Assembly (NCBI RefSeq): GCF_003710985.1
Contig: NZ_RHHT01000010.1
Location: 1-64,000, forward strand
Direction: 5' to 3'
Length of the DNA: 64,000 bases
From: Brevibacillus panacihumi
Lineage (GTDB): Bacteria; Bacillota; Bacilli; Brevibacillales; Brevibacillaceae
The notes under the pieces were generated by a model, which was given only the letters and a program-made list of their open reading frames with translations, was not told the origin of the DNA and searched no databases. Every line of letters starts with the position of its first letter. The first letter of the stretch is position 1. The position numbers were made by a program, and so were the translations under genes. This document shows, piece after piece, positions 55,048 through 63,993 of this stretch.

Positions 55048-55500
55048 ATGTTGCTGAAAGGATTGGCATTAAGCCTGGTCTCTTCTACGGCCTGGTGCAT
55101 TTTATTCAATGTCCCGGTGCGGACGATTCTGGCGGGCGGCATGGCAGGGATGATTGGATGGCTGGTCTACTCCATCCTCCCGATGTTGGGTGCTCAAGTG
55201 CTGTTGTCCACCCTGGTCTCAGCCGCGGTGGTGTCGTTGCTCAGCCAGATTCTTTCTATCTTTTTGCGAGTTCCTTCTACGAATTTTAGCGTAGCCGGAA
55301 TCATTCCGCTTGTCCCAGGCTCGTTGGCCTACAAATCAATGCTTGCTTTTGTGAACAATGATTATATGGGGGGAATCACACTCGCGACCCAGACCATGAT
55401 GGTGGCCGGCGCAATTGCTTCGGGTCTGATCTTGGGCATCTCTGTCTTCACGATCTGGAGGGGAGCACGTCATGCTGGAAAGCGTACACAGCGAAATTGA
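55048..55500 (+). CDS. ThrE/YjjB-type exporter subunit, C-terminal half
   Basis: A 150-residue protein with four membrane segments, matching the C-terminal half of ThrE (YjjB/DUF3815). The motif IIPLVPGSLAYKSM mirrors the LFPGIAITN motif of its partner. ATG 55048 is chosen since GGGGGTG gives an 8-base gap; the in-frame ATG 55042 is only 1-2 bases from it. The 3' end overlaps tilS by 29 bases. Confidence 0.85.
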   Translation: MLLKGLALSLVSSTAWCILFNVPVRTILAGGMAGMIGWLVYSILPMLGAQVLLSTLVSAAVVSLLSQILSIFLRVPSTNFSVAGIIPLVPGSLAYKSMLAFVNNDYMGGITLATQTMMVAGAIASGLILGISVFTIWRGARHAGKRTQRN

Positions 55501-56902
55501 GCGGGAGGAATTGTTCGCCCCTCATGAAACGATTGTAGTCGGTTTGTCCGGAGGGAATGATTCGACAGCTCTTTTGCATATCCTGGTCAGTCTCAATCAA
55601 CACTATCAATACGGCTGGAGCCTGCATGCTGTCCACCTGAACCACGGGTTTCGCGGCGAAGAAGCGCGTCAGGACGCCCTGTATGCAGAAGCGCTTTGCC
55701 AGCGGCTCGGCGTCGCCTTTCACCTGTTCGAGAGAGATGTTCCCGCCTATATGGAAGAGACCGGAATGGGCGGGCAGGAGGCGAGCAGGGAGATCCGCTA
55801 CAGCTTGTATCGCGAGGTTGCAATCGAGCACGGAGCAAGCAAAGTGGCTTTGGCGCACCATGCGGACGATCAGGTGGAGACGATCCTGTTTCGGATGATT
55901 CGCGGAACGAGGCTGCAAGGCTTGTCCGGGATGCCCAGACGGCGCTTTCTGGATGAGGCGGCCGGCATCGAGCTGGTACGGCCGCTGCTGCATAAAACCA
56001 GGGAGGAACTGGAACGATATTGTCGGGAACACGACTTGCAGCCAAGAGAAGACAGCAGCAACCAATCGCGCAAGTACAAGCGCAATTTGCTGCGTCTGGG
56101 GGTAATGCCGCTTTTGCAGGAGGTCAACAGTCGTTACCGTGAGCACATCCTTGAAGCGGCCGAGGCCATTCGACAGGACGAATCCCTTTTGGACCGGCTA
56201 GCCCGAGAGCAGCTAAAAACGTTGATTATCGGGCAGAAAAATGACTGGATCGGAATTGACAACGACAAGTTTCAAAGTTGTGACGTTGCTTTACAAAGGA
56301 GAATGATTACTCTAATATTAAGTTATCTCTCAAAGCAAACCGAATGGTCTTCGCAGCATGTGGAGACCGTTTTGCACATGTCGAGGGGGACGCGTCCTTC
56401 TTCGGAGCTGCATTTGCCGAATAAACTGGTCGCAAGCCGGGTTTATGGGCAAATCCATTTTCGGTGTAATGGACAGGACGAATACATACATACTTATTGT
56501 TATAAGCTCGCTGTTCCGGGGGTGACCTGGATCGCGGAAGGAAAGGCTGCCGTACATACGTCTTACCTGGATGGTCCTGTAGACTGGAAATTGCTTTCGG
56601 ACAATGAAGCGGTTTTCGACGCGGATTGTCTGCCTGGAGAGCTTGTCGTCCGCAACCGCAAACCGGGCGATCGTCTCGTCACGTTTGGCTTGGGATCGGA
56701 GAAAAAACTGAAAGAGTTGTTGATCGACGCCAAGTTCCCTCGTGCTTGGCGGGAAAGACTTCCACTTTTGACAGCAGGCGATCAGGTAATTTGGGTACCA
56801 GGTGTGCGCCGTTCCGCCGCAGCGCCGATACGGGGACAGACCAGGCGTATTTTACACGTGCGGGTAGAGTTTGGAGAAGAATGGCGGGAGGTTTTCAAAT
56901 GA
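55472..56902 (+). CDS. tilS: tRNA(Ile)-lysidine synthetase
   Basis: A 476-residue TilS that converts C34 of tRNA-Ile(CAU) to lysidine. The PP-loop is [14 protein letters not shown], with [13 protein letters not shown] and [11 protein letters not shown]. The C-terminal TilS domains follow from about 250. GGAGGGGAG precedes the ATG. The stop overlaps hpt (ATGA). Order tilS-hpt-ftsH is conserved. Confidence 0.95.
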   Translation: MLESVHSEIEREELFAPHETIVVGLSGGNDSTALLHILVSLNQHYQYGWSLHAVHLNHGFRGEEARQDALYAEALCQRLGVAFHLFERDVPAYMEETGMGGQEASREIRYSLYREVAIEHGASKVALAHHADDQVETILFRMIRGTRLQGLSGMPRRRFLDEAAGIELVRPLLHKTREELERYCREHDLQPREDSSNQSRKYKRNLLRLGVMPLLQEVNSRYREHILEAAEAIRQDESLLDRLAREQLKTLIIGQKNDWIGIDNDKFQSCDVALQRRMITLILSYLSKQTEWSSQHVETVLHMSRGTRPSSELHLPNKLVASRVYGQIHFRCNGQDEYIHTYCYKLAVPGVTWIAEGKAAVHTSYLDGPVDWKLLSDNEAVFDADCLPGELVVRNRKPGDRLVTFGLGSEKKLKELLIDAKFPRAWRERLPLLTAGDQVIWVPGVRRSAAAPIRGQTRRILHVRVEFGEEWREVFK

Positions 56903-57438
56903 ATCAAGACATCGAGAAGATTTTGCTATCAGAAGAGCAGATTGCGCAGAAGGTGCAGGAATTGGGCGCCTCTCTCGCAGAAGCGTACAGGGATAAGAAC
57001 CCTTTGGTTATCTGTGTGCTGAAAGGTGCGGTTGTGTTTATGGCCGATCTGATCCGCCACATGGATATTCCCTGCGAAATGGATTTTATGGCCGTATCCA
57101 GCTACGGAAGCGGCACCGAGTCCAGCGGCATGGTGAAGATCTTGAAGGATCTCGATACCTCTGTGCAGAACCGGCATGTGCTGGTGGTAGAGGATATTAT
57201 GGACAGCGGGCAGACTCTCAGCCGACTGGTGGAGCTTTTGCGCCATCGGGAAGCGGCTTCTGTCAAGGTTGTGACCCTCTTGAACAAGCCGGAGCGGCGC
57301 AAGGTGGATATCTCGCCGGATTACAGCGGATACGATATTCCCGACGAGTTCGTAGTGGGTTATGGCTTGGATTACGCCGAGAAGTACCGCAATCTGCCGT
57401 ACATTGGCGTGTTGAAGCGAGAGGTTTACAGCAAGTAG
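56899..57438 (+). CDS. hpt: Hypoxanthine phosphoribosyltransferase
   Basis: A 179-residue type I PRTase for purine salvage. PRPP loop [17 protein letters not shown]; purine recognition region [22 protein letters not shown] 56899 with GGGAGG; the frame extends far upstream inside tilS but that is not conserved. B. subtilis HprT also partners FtsH in control. Confidence 0.95.
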   Translation: MNQDIEKILLSEEQIAQKVQELGASLAEAYRDKNPLVICVLKGAVVFMADLIRHMDIPCEMDFMAVSSYGSGTESSGMVKILKDLDTSVQNRHVLVVEDIMDSGQTLSRLVELLRHREAASVKVVTLLNKPERRKVDISPDYSGYDIPDEFVVGYGLDYAEKYRNLPYIGVLKREVYSK

Positions 57439-57443
57439 CTTTG

Positions 57444-57473
57444 TTGTGAAGACCCTGCTTATTATGGTAAAAT
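57444..57473 (+). promoter_or_regulatory. Probable ftsH promoter
   Basis: TTGTGA (57444-57449), an 18-base spacer and TAAAAT (57468-57473), in the 69-bp gap before ftsH. Confidence 0.5.
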
Positions 57474-57507
57474 GGCAAAAGTGTCTGTTCGTGAGAGGAG
57501 GTAAGGA

Positions 57508-59478
57508 ATGAATCGCTTTTTTCGAAATACCGGGTTCTACCTACTGATTTTTCTTGTCACGGTCGGGATCGTAAATTTCATCCTCTCCGGTACTGATAAG
57601 GTTGGGAAACTTACATATCAGGATTTCCGAGTGCAATTGAAAGCAGATAACATCTCCGAGATGTCCCTTCGTCCTGAGAATGGCACATACCGGGTAGATG
57701 GGATCTTAAAAAATCCAGCCTCGGGACAGGAAAGCAGCAAGTTTTTTACCAACGTTCCATTGACTCAATCTGATATTATCTCGTTGATCGACCAAAAGAT
57801 CGATGAGAACAAAGTGAAGCTTGTCGAGTATAATCCGGCGGAGGGCAACAGCATCTGGCTCACCTTCCTGACCTCAATCATTCCGTTCGTGATTATTCTG
57901 CTCCTGTTCTTTTTCCTGTTGAACAACGCCCAGGGCGGCGGCAGCCGAGTGATGAACTTCGGCAAAAGCCGTGCGAAGCTGTACAACGAAGAGAAAAAGC
58001 GCGTCACATTCGACGATGTGGCGGGTGCGGACGAAGAGAAGGCAGAGCTGGAGGAAGTGGTTGACTTCCTGAAGGACCCGCGCAAGTTTAACGCTGTCGG
58101 TGCCCGTATTCCCAAAGGGGTGCTGCTGGTCGGTCCTCCGGGTACAGGGAAAACCTTGCTTGCACGTGCTGTCGCAGGTGAAGCAGGCGTTCCGTTCTTC
58201 AGTATTTCAGGTTCTGATTTCGTAGAGATGTTCGTCGGCGTGGGTGCGTCCCGCGTACGCGACTTGTTTGAAAATGCTAAGAAAAATGCGCCGTGCATCA
58301 TCTTCATTGACGAGATCGATGCTGTGGGTCGTCAGCGTGGAGCTGGACTCGGCGGCGGTCACGACGAGCGCGAGCAAACGCTGAACCAATTGCTCGTCGA
58401 GATGGATGGTTTTGGTGGCAACGAAGGTATCATCATGGTGGCTGCGACCAACCGCCCGGATATTCTGGACCCGGCGCTGTTGCGTCCAGGACGCTTTGAC
58501 CGTCAAATTACAGTGGATCGCCCGGATATCAAGGGACGTGAAGCGGTGCTCAAGGTTCATGCCCGCAACAAGCCTCTTGGCGAGGACGTGAAGCTGGATG
58601 TCATCGCGCGCGGTACATCGGGCTTTACCGGCGCTGATCTGGAAAACCTGTTGAACGAAGCGGCATTGCTGACTGCTCGTAAAAACAAAAAACAGATCAA
58701 CATGGTTGAAGTGGACGAGGCGATTGACCGTGTGATTGCCGGTCCGGCGAAAAAATCCCGCGTGATCAGCGAAGACGAAAGACGTCTGGTCGCTTTCCAC
58801 GAAGCTGGCCATACAATCATTGGCTATCACCTGAAAAATGCTGAGATGGTACATAAGGTTACTATTATTCCGCGCGGTCAAGCCGGTGGGTACACTGTGT
58901 TCTTGCCGAAGGAAGATCGTTTCTTTGCTACCAAAACAGACTTGTTGGACAAAATCACCGGCCTTTTGGGCGGACGTGTGGCGGAAGAATTGGTGCTCGG
59001 CGACATCAGTACCGGTGCGCACAATGACTTCCAACGCGCTACAGCGATCGCACGCAGCATGATTACCGAGTACGGGATGAGCCGTCTGGGACCTATGCAG
59101 TTCGGCAAAAGCCAGGGACAGGTATTCCTGGGTCGCGACTACGGTACCGACCGCAACTACTCGGACAAGATTGCGTATGAGATCGACCAAGAGATGCAAC
59201 GGATCATCAATGAGTGCTATGAGAAGTGTAAAGATTTGCTGATCAAGCACCGCGACCAGCTTGACTTGATCGCGAACACGCTGCTCCGTGTGGAAACATT
59301 GGATGCGGAACAGATCAAGCAACTGATCGAAACAGGAAAAATGGAGAACGACCCAGCGGACAATCCTGAAGTGGTCGTCAACATCCAACCCAAAAAAGAA
59401 GAAGTGAAAGAAGCGACAGAAGCTGACCAAAAACCAGAGGCAGCGGAAGACGCGAATCACGATGAACCGAAACAATAA
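57508..59478 (+). CDS. ftsH: ATP-dependent zinc metalloprotease FtsH
   Basis: A 656-residue membrane AAA+ protease. Two membrane segments (about 5-25 and 110-132), AAA domain with [13 protein letters not shown] (Walker A), [15 protein letters not shown] (Walker B), second region of homology, and zinc motif HEAGHTIIG. The C-terminal tail is acidic. FtsH degrades misfolded membrane proteins and regulators. GAGAGGAGG precedes ATG. Confidence 0.97.
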   Translation: MNRFFRNTGFYLLIFLVTVGIVNFILSGTDKVGKLTYQDFRVQLKADNISEMSLRPENGTYRVDGILKNPASGQESSKFFTNVPLTQSDIISLIDQKIDENKVKLVEYNPAEGNSIWLTFLTSIIPFVIILLLFFFLLNNAQGGGSRVMNFGKSRAKLYNEEKKRVTFDDVAGADEEKAELEEVVDFLKDPRKFNAVGARIPKGVLLVGPPGTGKTLLARAVAGEAGVPFFSISGSDFVEMFVGVGASRVRDLFENAKKNAPCIIFIDEIDAVGRQRGAGLGGGHDEREQTLNQLLVEMDGFGGNEGIIMVAATNRPDILDPALLRPGRFDRQITVDRPDIKGREAVLKVHARNKPLGEDVKLDVIARGTSGFTGADLENLLNEAALLTARKNKKQINMVEVDEAIDRVIAGPAKKSRVISEDERRLVAFHEAGHTIIGYHLKNAEMVHKVTIIPRGQAGGYTVFLPKEDRFFATKTDLLDKITGLLGGRVAEELVLGDISTGAHNDFQRATAIARSMITEYGMSRLGPMQFGKSQGQVFLGRDYGTDRNYSDKIAYEIDQEMQRIINECYEKCKDLLIKHRDQLDLIANTLLRVETLDAEQIKQLIETGKMENDPADNPEVVVNIQPKKEEVKEATEADQKPEAAEDANHDEPKQ

Positions 59479-59501
59479 GGGGCACCTCTGGTGCTCCTTT
59501 T
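59479..59501 (+). terminator. Terminator of ftsH
   Basis: GGGGCACC (59479-59486), TCT loop, GGTGCTCC (59490-59497), then TTTT, starting right after the stop codon. Confidence 0.88.
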
Positions 59502-59529
59502 GTACTATGGTCAGAAGGGGGAAAATCGG

Positions 59530-60384
59530 ATGGAACTGAAACCGCGCCTGGCTGCTTTTGATATGGACGGAACTTTGTTGAACAAAGAATCACAAATGAC
59601 CCAGGTTACCAAAGAGGCATGTCTGAAATTGCAGCAACAGGGATGCAAGCTGGTATTGTCGACAGGACGTACTTTTGGCTCCGCCCAGATTCCGATTGAC
59701 GCGTTTCCGTTTGATGGCTTTGTTTGCAGTAATGGGGCGACCGTATTGGAGAGCGATGGGACGATGGTGCAGCAAACCCTTTTACCCAATCATCTGGTTG
59801 CTGATGCCATCCGAGCGCTGCGCCAGGAGGTTCTTTATTACGAAGTCCATGACACGGCGAGTAACCGCTGGATGATTCAGGAGGACCGTGAGCGGCTGGA
59901 GGCGCTTCTGAACGAAGACACCTCGCTTGAGGGGATCTCCATCCGGAAGTTTGCCTTTTACAAATTGGCAAAGATCATCCGCCTGCAGGAAATGCTGGAG
60001 ATGCTCGATGATCCGAAGACCGAGATGGTAAAGCTCTTTATTTGGCACAACGATCCCGAGCTTCTGGAGTGGGTGAGGGAGCAGCTGGCTCCTTTGGGCA
60101 GTCAGGTGAATATCACTTCGTCCGGAAGGCATAATGTAGAGCTGTTGCCCCAAGGTGTCTCCAAATGGGAGGGACTGCAGTATTTTTGCAGCAAATGGGG
60201 GATTGCAGCTGAGGAGGTCATGGTCTTCGGCGATGCCGAGAATGACCGAGAGGCGTTGACTCATGCGGGCTATTCCGTCGCTATGGAAAATGCTTCCCAG
60301 GAGATCAAGGCTCTTGCGAACTATATCGCACCGCATCATGATGAAGCCCGGTTTATTCACGAGCGAATCATCGGAGGCAGATAA
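59530..60384 (+). CDS. Cof/YkrA-type HAD-superfamily phosphatase
   Basis: A 284-residue HAD IIB phosphatase: motif I FDMDGTLLN, motif II LSTGR, motif IV VMVFGDAENDREAL, with a C2 cap between. Such enzymes act on sugar phosphates, FMN or PLP; substrate unknown. ATG 59530 has AGAAGGGGG upstream. In B. subtilis coaX and other genes follow ftsH, so synteny ends here. Confidence 0.88.
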   Translation: MELKPRLAAFDMDGTLLNKESQMTQVTKEACLKLQQQGCKLVLSTGRTFGSAQIPIDAFPFDGFVCSNGATVLESDGTMVQQTLLPNHLVADAIRALRQEVLYYEVHDTASNRWMIQEDRERLEALLNEDTSLEGISIRKFAFYKLAKIIRLQEMLEMLDDPKTEMVKLFIWHNDPELLEWVREQLAPLGSQVNITSSGRHNVELLPQGVSKWEGLQYFCSKWGIAAEEVMVFGDAENDREALTHAGYSVAMENASQEIKALANYIAPHHDEARFIHERIIGGR

Positions 60385-60390
60385 GCAAAA

Positions 60391-60440
60391 AATAAAGGGA
60401 GTAGAGCCCAGAACAGGCTTTACTCCCTTTATTTTTTTGC
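60391..60440. terminator. Bidirectional terminator
   Basis: AATAAAGGGAGTA (60391-60403) pairs with TACTCCCTTTATT (60421-60433), with A-rich and T-rich flanks, so it works for the HAD gene and the convergent SEDS gene. Confidence 0.9.
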
Positions 60441-60455
60441 TTTGAATTCTCTTGT

Positions 60456-61766
60456 CTAGGTCTGGGCAGGAGGTTTGGAGGCTTCGATGGGTTGTATATC
60501 TTTTCGGCGATACACATTCAGAACGAGGCCGATGAGCAGCATCTGCATGATAAACGACGTATTGCCGTAGCTGATAAACGGCAAATTGACAGACATGATC
60601 GGCAGGAAGCCTGCGGTCATCAAGATACTCCAGAAATACGGGATGAAAAAGAGGGTCATCAATCCGGACATCAGCATGACGCCGTAGCGATCCCGCACCA
60701 ATCTTACGGCCCGCAGAAGGCGAATCAGCAAGACTATTCCCAATAGCAGGATCGCGGCACCTGTGACCAAACCAAAGCTGTGCACGATATAGGCGAAAAC
60801 AAATTCCGCCTCCGTCCCTGGAAGATCGCTCAAGGATGCTCCGATGCCATGTCCCCAAAGTTCGGCTTCCTGCAATGTTTTTAAAGACTGCAGTAGCGTG
60901 AAGCCTGCTCCATTTGGATCGGCAAGCGGGTCTAAAAAGGAGAGAAGGCGATGAAACTGGTGCCGTTGTATCGTCAGGAAAACCAGTCCTGAGATGATGA
61001 AGAGAAGCGCACCGAACAGCTTCCAAACCGTTCGACGTGGCGCAGGGGAGACTGACACCAGGACCAGAAACCCAGCCAATAGCAAGATCGCTTCAAACGA
61101 ATGATGGGAGACAAACAGGATGGCAAACGGAACCAGTAAGGTCAGAGCCGCTCTAAACAGAGTCGTGAGTTTCTCCCAGTTCCACTTTGCAAACATCCCG
61201 GCCATGGACAGGATGAGCAACACGGAACATATGCCGTACACATTCAAGAGTAATCCTATATTGAGATACATGGACCTGCCGTTGACCGTCGTTCCGAAGA
61301 GATTGGTTAGCAGCATGCACAAGACAATTCCCAGATACAGATAGAGGCTGTATGGCTGAAGTTTTCGATAATCGAAGAATAGCAAGGCAATAAAAAGAGC
61401 GAGCCCCAAGACGATACCGACCACTTTATTGGTAAACAAGTGCCCTGCGTCGGTCTGGGATTGGCTCAACGAGTACATGACGAGCAGACCAAATCCGATC
61501 AGCATGGCTACGAGCGCGATCACGCTCCATTCCATGCGCGGCTTGTGTGCCTGGTGGAGGTGTTTGCCGACCTGGATCGGGTCCCCCATGTCAGCGATTG
61601 CCTTGTCGATCGCGCTCTCCATGGTCAAGCCATTCGCTTGATAGTCCTCGATTTTGTCCTCCAAATGTCCTCGCAGCTCCTGTGAAATAGATGCGTGCAT
61701 CTCTTTATTGCGAATCTGTCGGCATACTTGCTTTATGTATTCTTCGAGACGCTGCTGTTGGCTCAT
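60456..61766 (-). CDS. Permease-prefix domain fused to a SEDS (FtsW/RodA-like) membrane protein
   Basis: A 436-residue protein. Residues 1-75 form a charged helical permease-prefix/HAAS-type domain (RLEEYIKQVCRQIRNKEMH; ELRGHLEDKIEDY), usually found in proteins encoded next to PadR regulators. Residues about 80-425 have roughly ten membrane segments and SEDS features (FLDPLADPNGAGF, GHGIGAS, LPFISYGNTSF). SEDS proteins polymerise glycan strands from lipid II. The extracellular motif that reads TDF in FtsW/RodA is AEF here, so the conserved Asp is Glu. The ATG overlaps the padR stop by 4 bases. It may be a stress-induced SEDS paralogue; activity is inferred only. Confidence 0.83.
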   Translation of the reverse strand: MSQQQRLEEYIKQVCRQIRNKEMHASISQELRGHLEDKIEDYQANGLTMESAIDKAIADMGDPIQVGKHLHQAHKPRMEWSVIALVAMLIGFGLLVMYSLSQSQTDAGHLFTNKVVGIVLGLALFIALLFFDYRKLQPYSLYLYLGIVLCMLLTNLFGTTVNGRSMYLNIGLLLNVYGICSVLLILSMAGMFAKWNWEKLTTLFRAALTLLVPFAILFVSHHSFEAILLLAGFLVLVSVSPAPRRTVWKLFGALLFIISGLVFLTIQRHQFHRLLSFLDPLADPNGAGFTLLQSLKTLQEAELWGHGIGASLSDLPGTEAEFVFAYIVHSFGLVTGAAILLLGIVLLIRLLRAVRLVRDRYGVMLMSGLMTLFFIPYFWSILMTAGFLPIMSVNLPFISYGNTSFIMQMLLIGLVLNVYRRKDIQPIEASKPPAQT

Positions 61767-62098
61767 GCTGGTCCACCCCCTAGAACTTGATCAACCGCTG
61801 TGCGAAAGGAAATCCACTCCTGCTGCTTCTCTTTCAGAAGGCCCTGCCCCTTTTTCGTAATCTGATAGTACTTCCGTTTTCGCTCGCCTTCACCGGAGCT
61901 CCAGTAGGATTCGACCATTCCGTCTGACTCCAGGGTGTGCAGAATGGGATAGAGCGTTCCTTCCTTCAGTGTAAGCACGCCGCTTGAGCTTTTCTCCATT
62001 TCCTTGCTCATTTCATAGCCGTACATCGGCTTGCGATCTAGCAGCGTCAGGATCAGGATGACCGTGCTGCCCTTCATCAGTTCTTTATTGATCGTCAT
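61763..62098 (-). CDS. PadR-family transcriptional regulator
   Basis: A 111-residue winged-helix protein (PadR subfamily 1): MKGSTVILILTLLDRKPMYG, then LKEGTLYPILHTLESDGMV recognition helix and SGEGERKRKYYQITKKGQGL wing. It is probably an autorepressor of this two-gene operon with the SEDS protein. GGAGGCAGCC lies upstream of the ATG. Regulators of this group often respond to membrane-active or wall-active compounds. Confidence 0.9.
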   Translation of the reverse strand: MTINKELMKGSTVILILTLLDRKPMYGYEMSKEMEKSSSGVLTLKEGTLYPILHTLESDGMVESYWSSGEGERKRKYYQITKKGQGLLKEKQQEWISFRTAVDQVLGGGPA

Positions 62099-62132
62099 GG
62101 CTGCCTCCTTGCCTTGATAGTGGATGCATCGG

Positions 62133-62151
62133 ATATCTAGGTATAATCATA
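62133..62151 (-). promoter_or_regulatory. Candidate PadR operator and -10
   Basis: ATATCTAGGTAT (62133-62144) is an imperfect 12-bp palindrome (ATAnCTAGnTAT), adjoining TATGAT (minus strand, 62146-62151), a possible -10. It lies 35-50 bp upstream of padR. No -35 of good quality was seen. Confidence 0.4.
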
Positions 62152-62187
62152 AGGGGCGATTCCCTCTTTTGCAAGGACAAAAACGCA

Positions 62188-62214
62188 AAAAAGCCCGGCA
62201 AGTGGAGATGCCAG
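62188..62214 (-). terminator. Terminator of the PCYCGC lipoprotein gene
   Basis: On the minus strand CTGGCA (62209-62214) pairs with TGCCGG (62195-62200), followed by GCTTTTTT. Confidence 0.75.
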
Positions 62215-62242
62215 ACTGTAAGGGAATGGATATAGGCTGGAT

Positions 62243-62755
62243 TTAGGCGGAGGGCATCGGTGTAGGCGTTGGCTTGCCGTATCCTTCTTTGTAGGCCTCA
62301 TCGATGTATTGGCGAATTTCCAGTGTTGATTTGCCAGCTTCTTTCAGCTTGGAGGAAACTACGGCAATTTCCATGCAGACACCGCAACGTGTGCCATGAT
62401 CATCCCAGACGATGGAGCCGTCCTCCAGTTCTTCTTTGATGAAGCAGTTTCCGTTGTGCTCATGTCCCGCACTTTCTCCGCAACCGCAGAAGCAAGGGAT
62501 GGATTTGAGCAGTTCACGATTGGCGCCGGCAATTTTGTAAGAGGCGATGATGACCGGGTCCTGGTTATCCAGGAAGCTTGGCAAAACGTCGACGGAAGCA
62601 GTCGTTTCCTGCAAATCGCCATTTGCTGCGTGTTGGGTGTGGCTGTGTCCGTGTTCGTCTACTTCTGGACTGGCGTTTTCTTGTGATCCGCAGCCGGTCG
62701 CTAATGCGACTGTCAGAAGCGCGATCGGCAACCACATTTTTCGATTCAATTTCAT
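62243..62755 (-). CDS. PCYCGC-motif lipoprotein
   Basis: A 170-residue lipoprotein with lipobox LATGCG and a His-rich N-terminal stretch (DEHGHSHTQHAANGD). The central IPCFCGCGESAGHEHNGNCF has the PCYCGC signature, and a second cysteine pair lies in TRCGVCMEIA. The family's function is unknown; the Cys/His content suggests metal or redox binding at the outer membrane face. It is divergent from the zinc-binding lipoprotein gene at 62934. Confidence 0.87.
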   Translation of the reverse strand: MKLNRKMWLPIALLTVALATGCGSQENASPEVDEHGHSHTQHAANGDLQETTASVDVLPSFLDNQDPVIIASYKIAGANRELLKSIPCFCGCGESAGHEHNGNCFIKEELEDGSIVWDDHGTRCGVCMEIAVVSSKLKEAGKSTLEIRQYIDEAYKEGYGKPTPTPMPSA

Positions 62756-62834
62756 CTTTGGACAGACCTCCTCTCACTTATAGTATCACAGTCAATAGAG
62801 GGGAAAAAAGGCGAGGTATGGACATCTTTGTTAC

Positions 62835-62881
62835 AAATCGTAATAAATCCTATTTACAAGTTGGGCAGTTCTCCTTATAAT
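62835..62881 (+). promoter_or_regulatory. Zur-box-like operator and promoter of the znuA/adcA-like gene
   Basis: 62835-62855 matches the B. subtilis Zur box pattern (AAATCGTAAT-N-ATTACGATTT): the left half is identical and the right half (AATCCTATTT) matches at 7 of 10. It overlaps the -35 TTTACA (62853-62858), which is 17 bp from TATAAT (62876-62881). Zinc-bound Zur would block this promoter. Confidence 0.72.
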
Positions 62882-62933
62882 GAATCACGTGGAGTAAATC
62901 GGAATGATTTTGATTAGTGGGGAGAGATGAGAG

Positions 62934-63947
62934 ATGAGAAAAAGCCTTTTGGCTATGATCGGTGTTGCAACGGCGGTTGGTTTGGCGGGTTGTGGCGCAA
63001 ATACAGCGACTACGGGCACTTCGGCTGCACCGCAGTCGCAAGCTGCTCAAGTGGCAAGTGAAAAACCGAAAGTATTTACCACGATTTATCCGCTGGAGTA
63101 TGTAACCAAGCGGATTGGCGGCGAACATGTAGAAGTGGTCAACATTGTTCCGCCAGGAGTAGAGCCGCATGATTTTGAACCAACTGCGAAAAATATGGTT
63201 GCTTTGACGTCTGCCGATCTCTTTATATTCAACGGAAGCGGTTTGGAGCTTTGGGTCGAAAAAGCAGTAGAGAACCTTGATAAAAATCATACGCAAGTCA
63301 TCAACACAACAGAAGGGCTGGAATTGCTGAAAGCGGCGGAACATGAGGACGAACACGCCCATGAGCATGAAGGCGAGCACGCAGATGAGCATGCAGATGA
63401 GCACGCGCATGAACATGACCACGGAGAGTATGATCCGCACGTTTGGCTCAATCCGAACCTGCTGAAAGCGCAGGCGGAAAAAGTGAAGCAAGCACTCGTG
63501 TCTAAAGATCAGGCCCATGCTGCAGACTATGAAAAGAACTTCACCGAGCTGGCAAGCGATCTGGATCAACTCGATAAAGAGTTCAAGGAAATGGTCGCCC
63601 AGGCTCCGAAAAAGCAGTTCATGGTCTCTCATAGCGCCTTCCACTACCTGGCCGAACAATATGGTCTGAAGCAAGTAGCGATTTCCGGCGTAAATCCGGC
63701 TGATGAACCTTCTCCCGCCAAGATGAAGGAGCTGGTGGAGCACGTGAAGGAACATCAGATGTCCTACATTCTGTTTGAGACACTGGTTTCTCCGAAAGTA
63801 GCGGAAGTCATCGCGAAAGAGGCGGGAGTGAAGACAGCAACCTTGAACCCGCTGGAAGGCCTGACTCAAGCAGATGTGGATGCCGGCAAGGATTATCTGT
63901 CGATCATGCGCGAGAATCTGGAAACCTTGCGTGAAGCATTGAAATAA
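62934..63947 (+). CDS. znuA: Zinc ABC transporter substrate-binding lipoprotein (ZnuA/AdcA-like)
   Basis: A 337-residue lipoprotein (lipobox LAGC, Cys20) of the cluster A-I metal-binding family. Zinc ligands are H79 (VEPHDFEP), H169 (DPHVWLNP) and a His in VSHSAFHYL. Residues 137-163 form a His/Glu/Asp-rich loop, typical of zinc- rather than manganese-specific members. The ABC ATPase and permease genes are not in the window and the terminator after the gene suggests a separate unit. The start ATG has GGGGAGAG upstream. Confidence 0.92.
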   Translation: MRKSLLAMIGVATAVGLAGCGANTATTGTSAAPQSQAAQVASEKPKVFTTIYPLEYVTKRIGGEHVEVVNIVPPGVEPHDFEPTAKNMVALTSADLFIFNGSGLELWVEKAVENLDKNHTQVINTTEGLELLKAAEHEDEHAHEHEGEHADEHADEHAHEHDHGEYDPHVWLNPNLLKAQAEKVKQALVSKDQAHAADYEKNFTELASDLDQLDKEFKEMVAQAPKKQFMVSHSAFHYLAEQYGLKQVAISGVNPADEPSPAKMKELVEHVKEHQMSYILFETLVSPKVAEVIAKEAGVKTATLNPLEGLTQADVDAGKDYLSIMRENLETLREALK

Positions 63948-63958
63948 AAATAGCCCGA

Positions 63959-63993
63959 AAGATGTCGCGGATGTAGAGCGGCATCTTTTTTTA
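63959..63993 (+). terminator. Terminator after the znuA-like gene
   Basis: AAAGATG and CGC (63959-63969) pair with GCGGCATCTTT (63979-63989), running into a T run to 63993. Confidence 0.87.

Noticed and set aside
58207-59475. Minus-strand open frame of 422 codons inside ftsH
   Set aside because: A shadow of ftsH with His/Phe/Arg-rich non-protein-like composition and no start signals.
59782-61026. Minus-strand open frame of 414 codons
   Set aside because: It spans the HAD gene, the bidirectional terminator and part of the SEDS gene in another frame; no single real gene fits.
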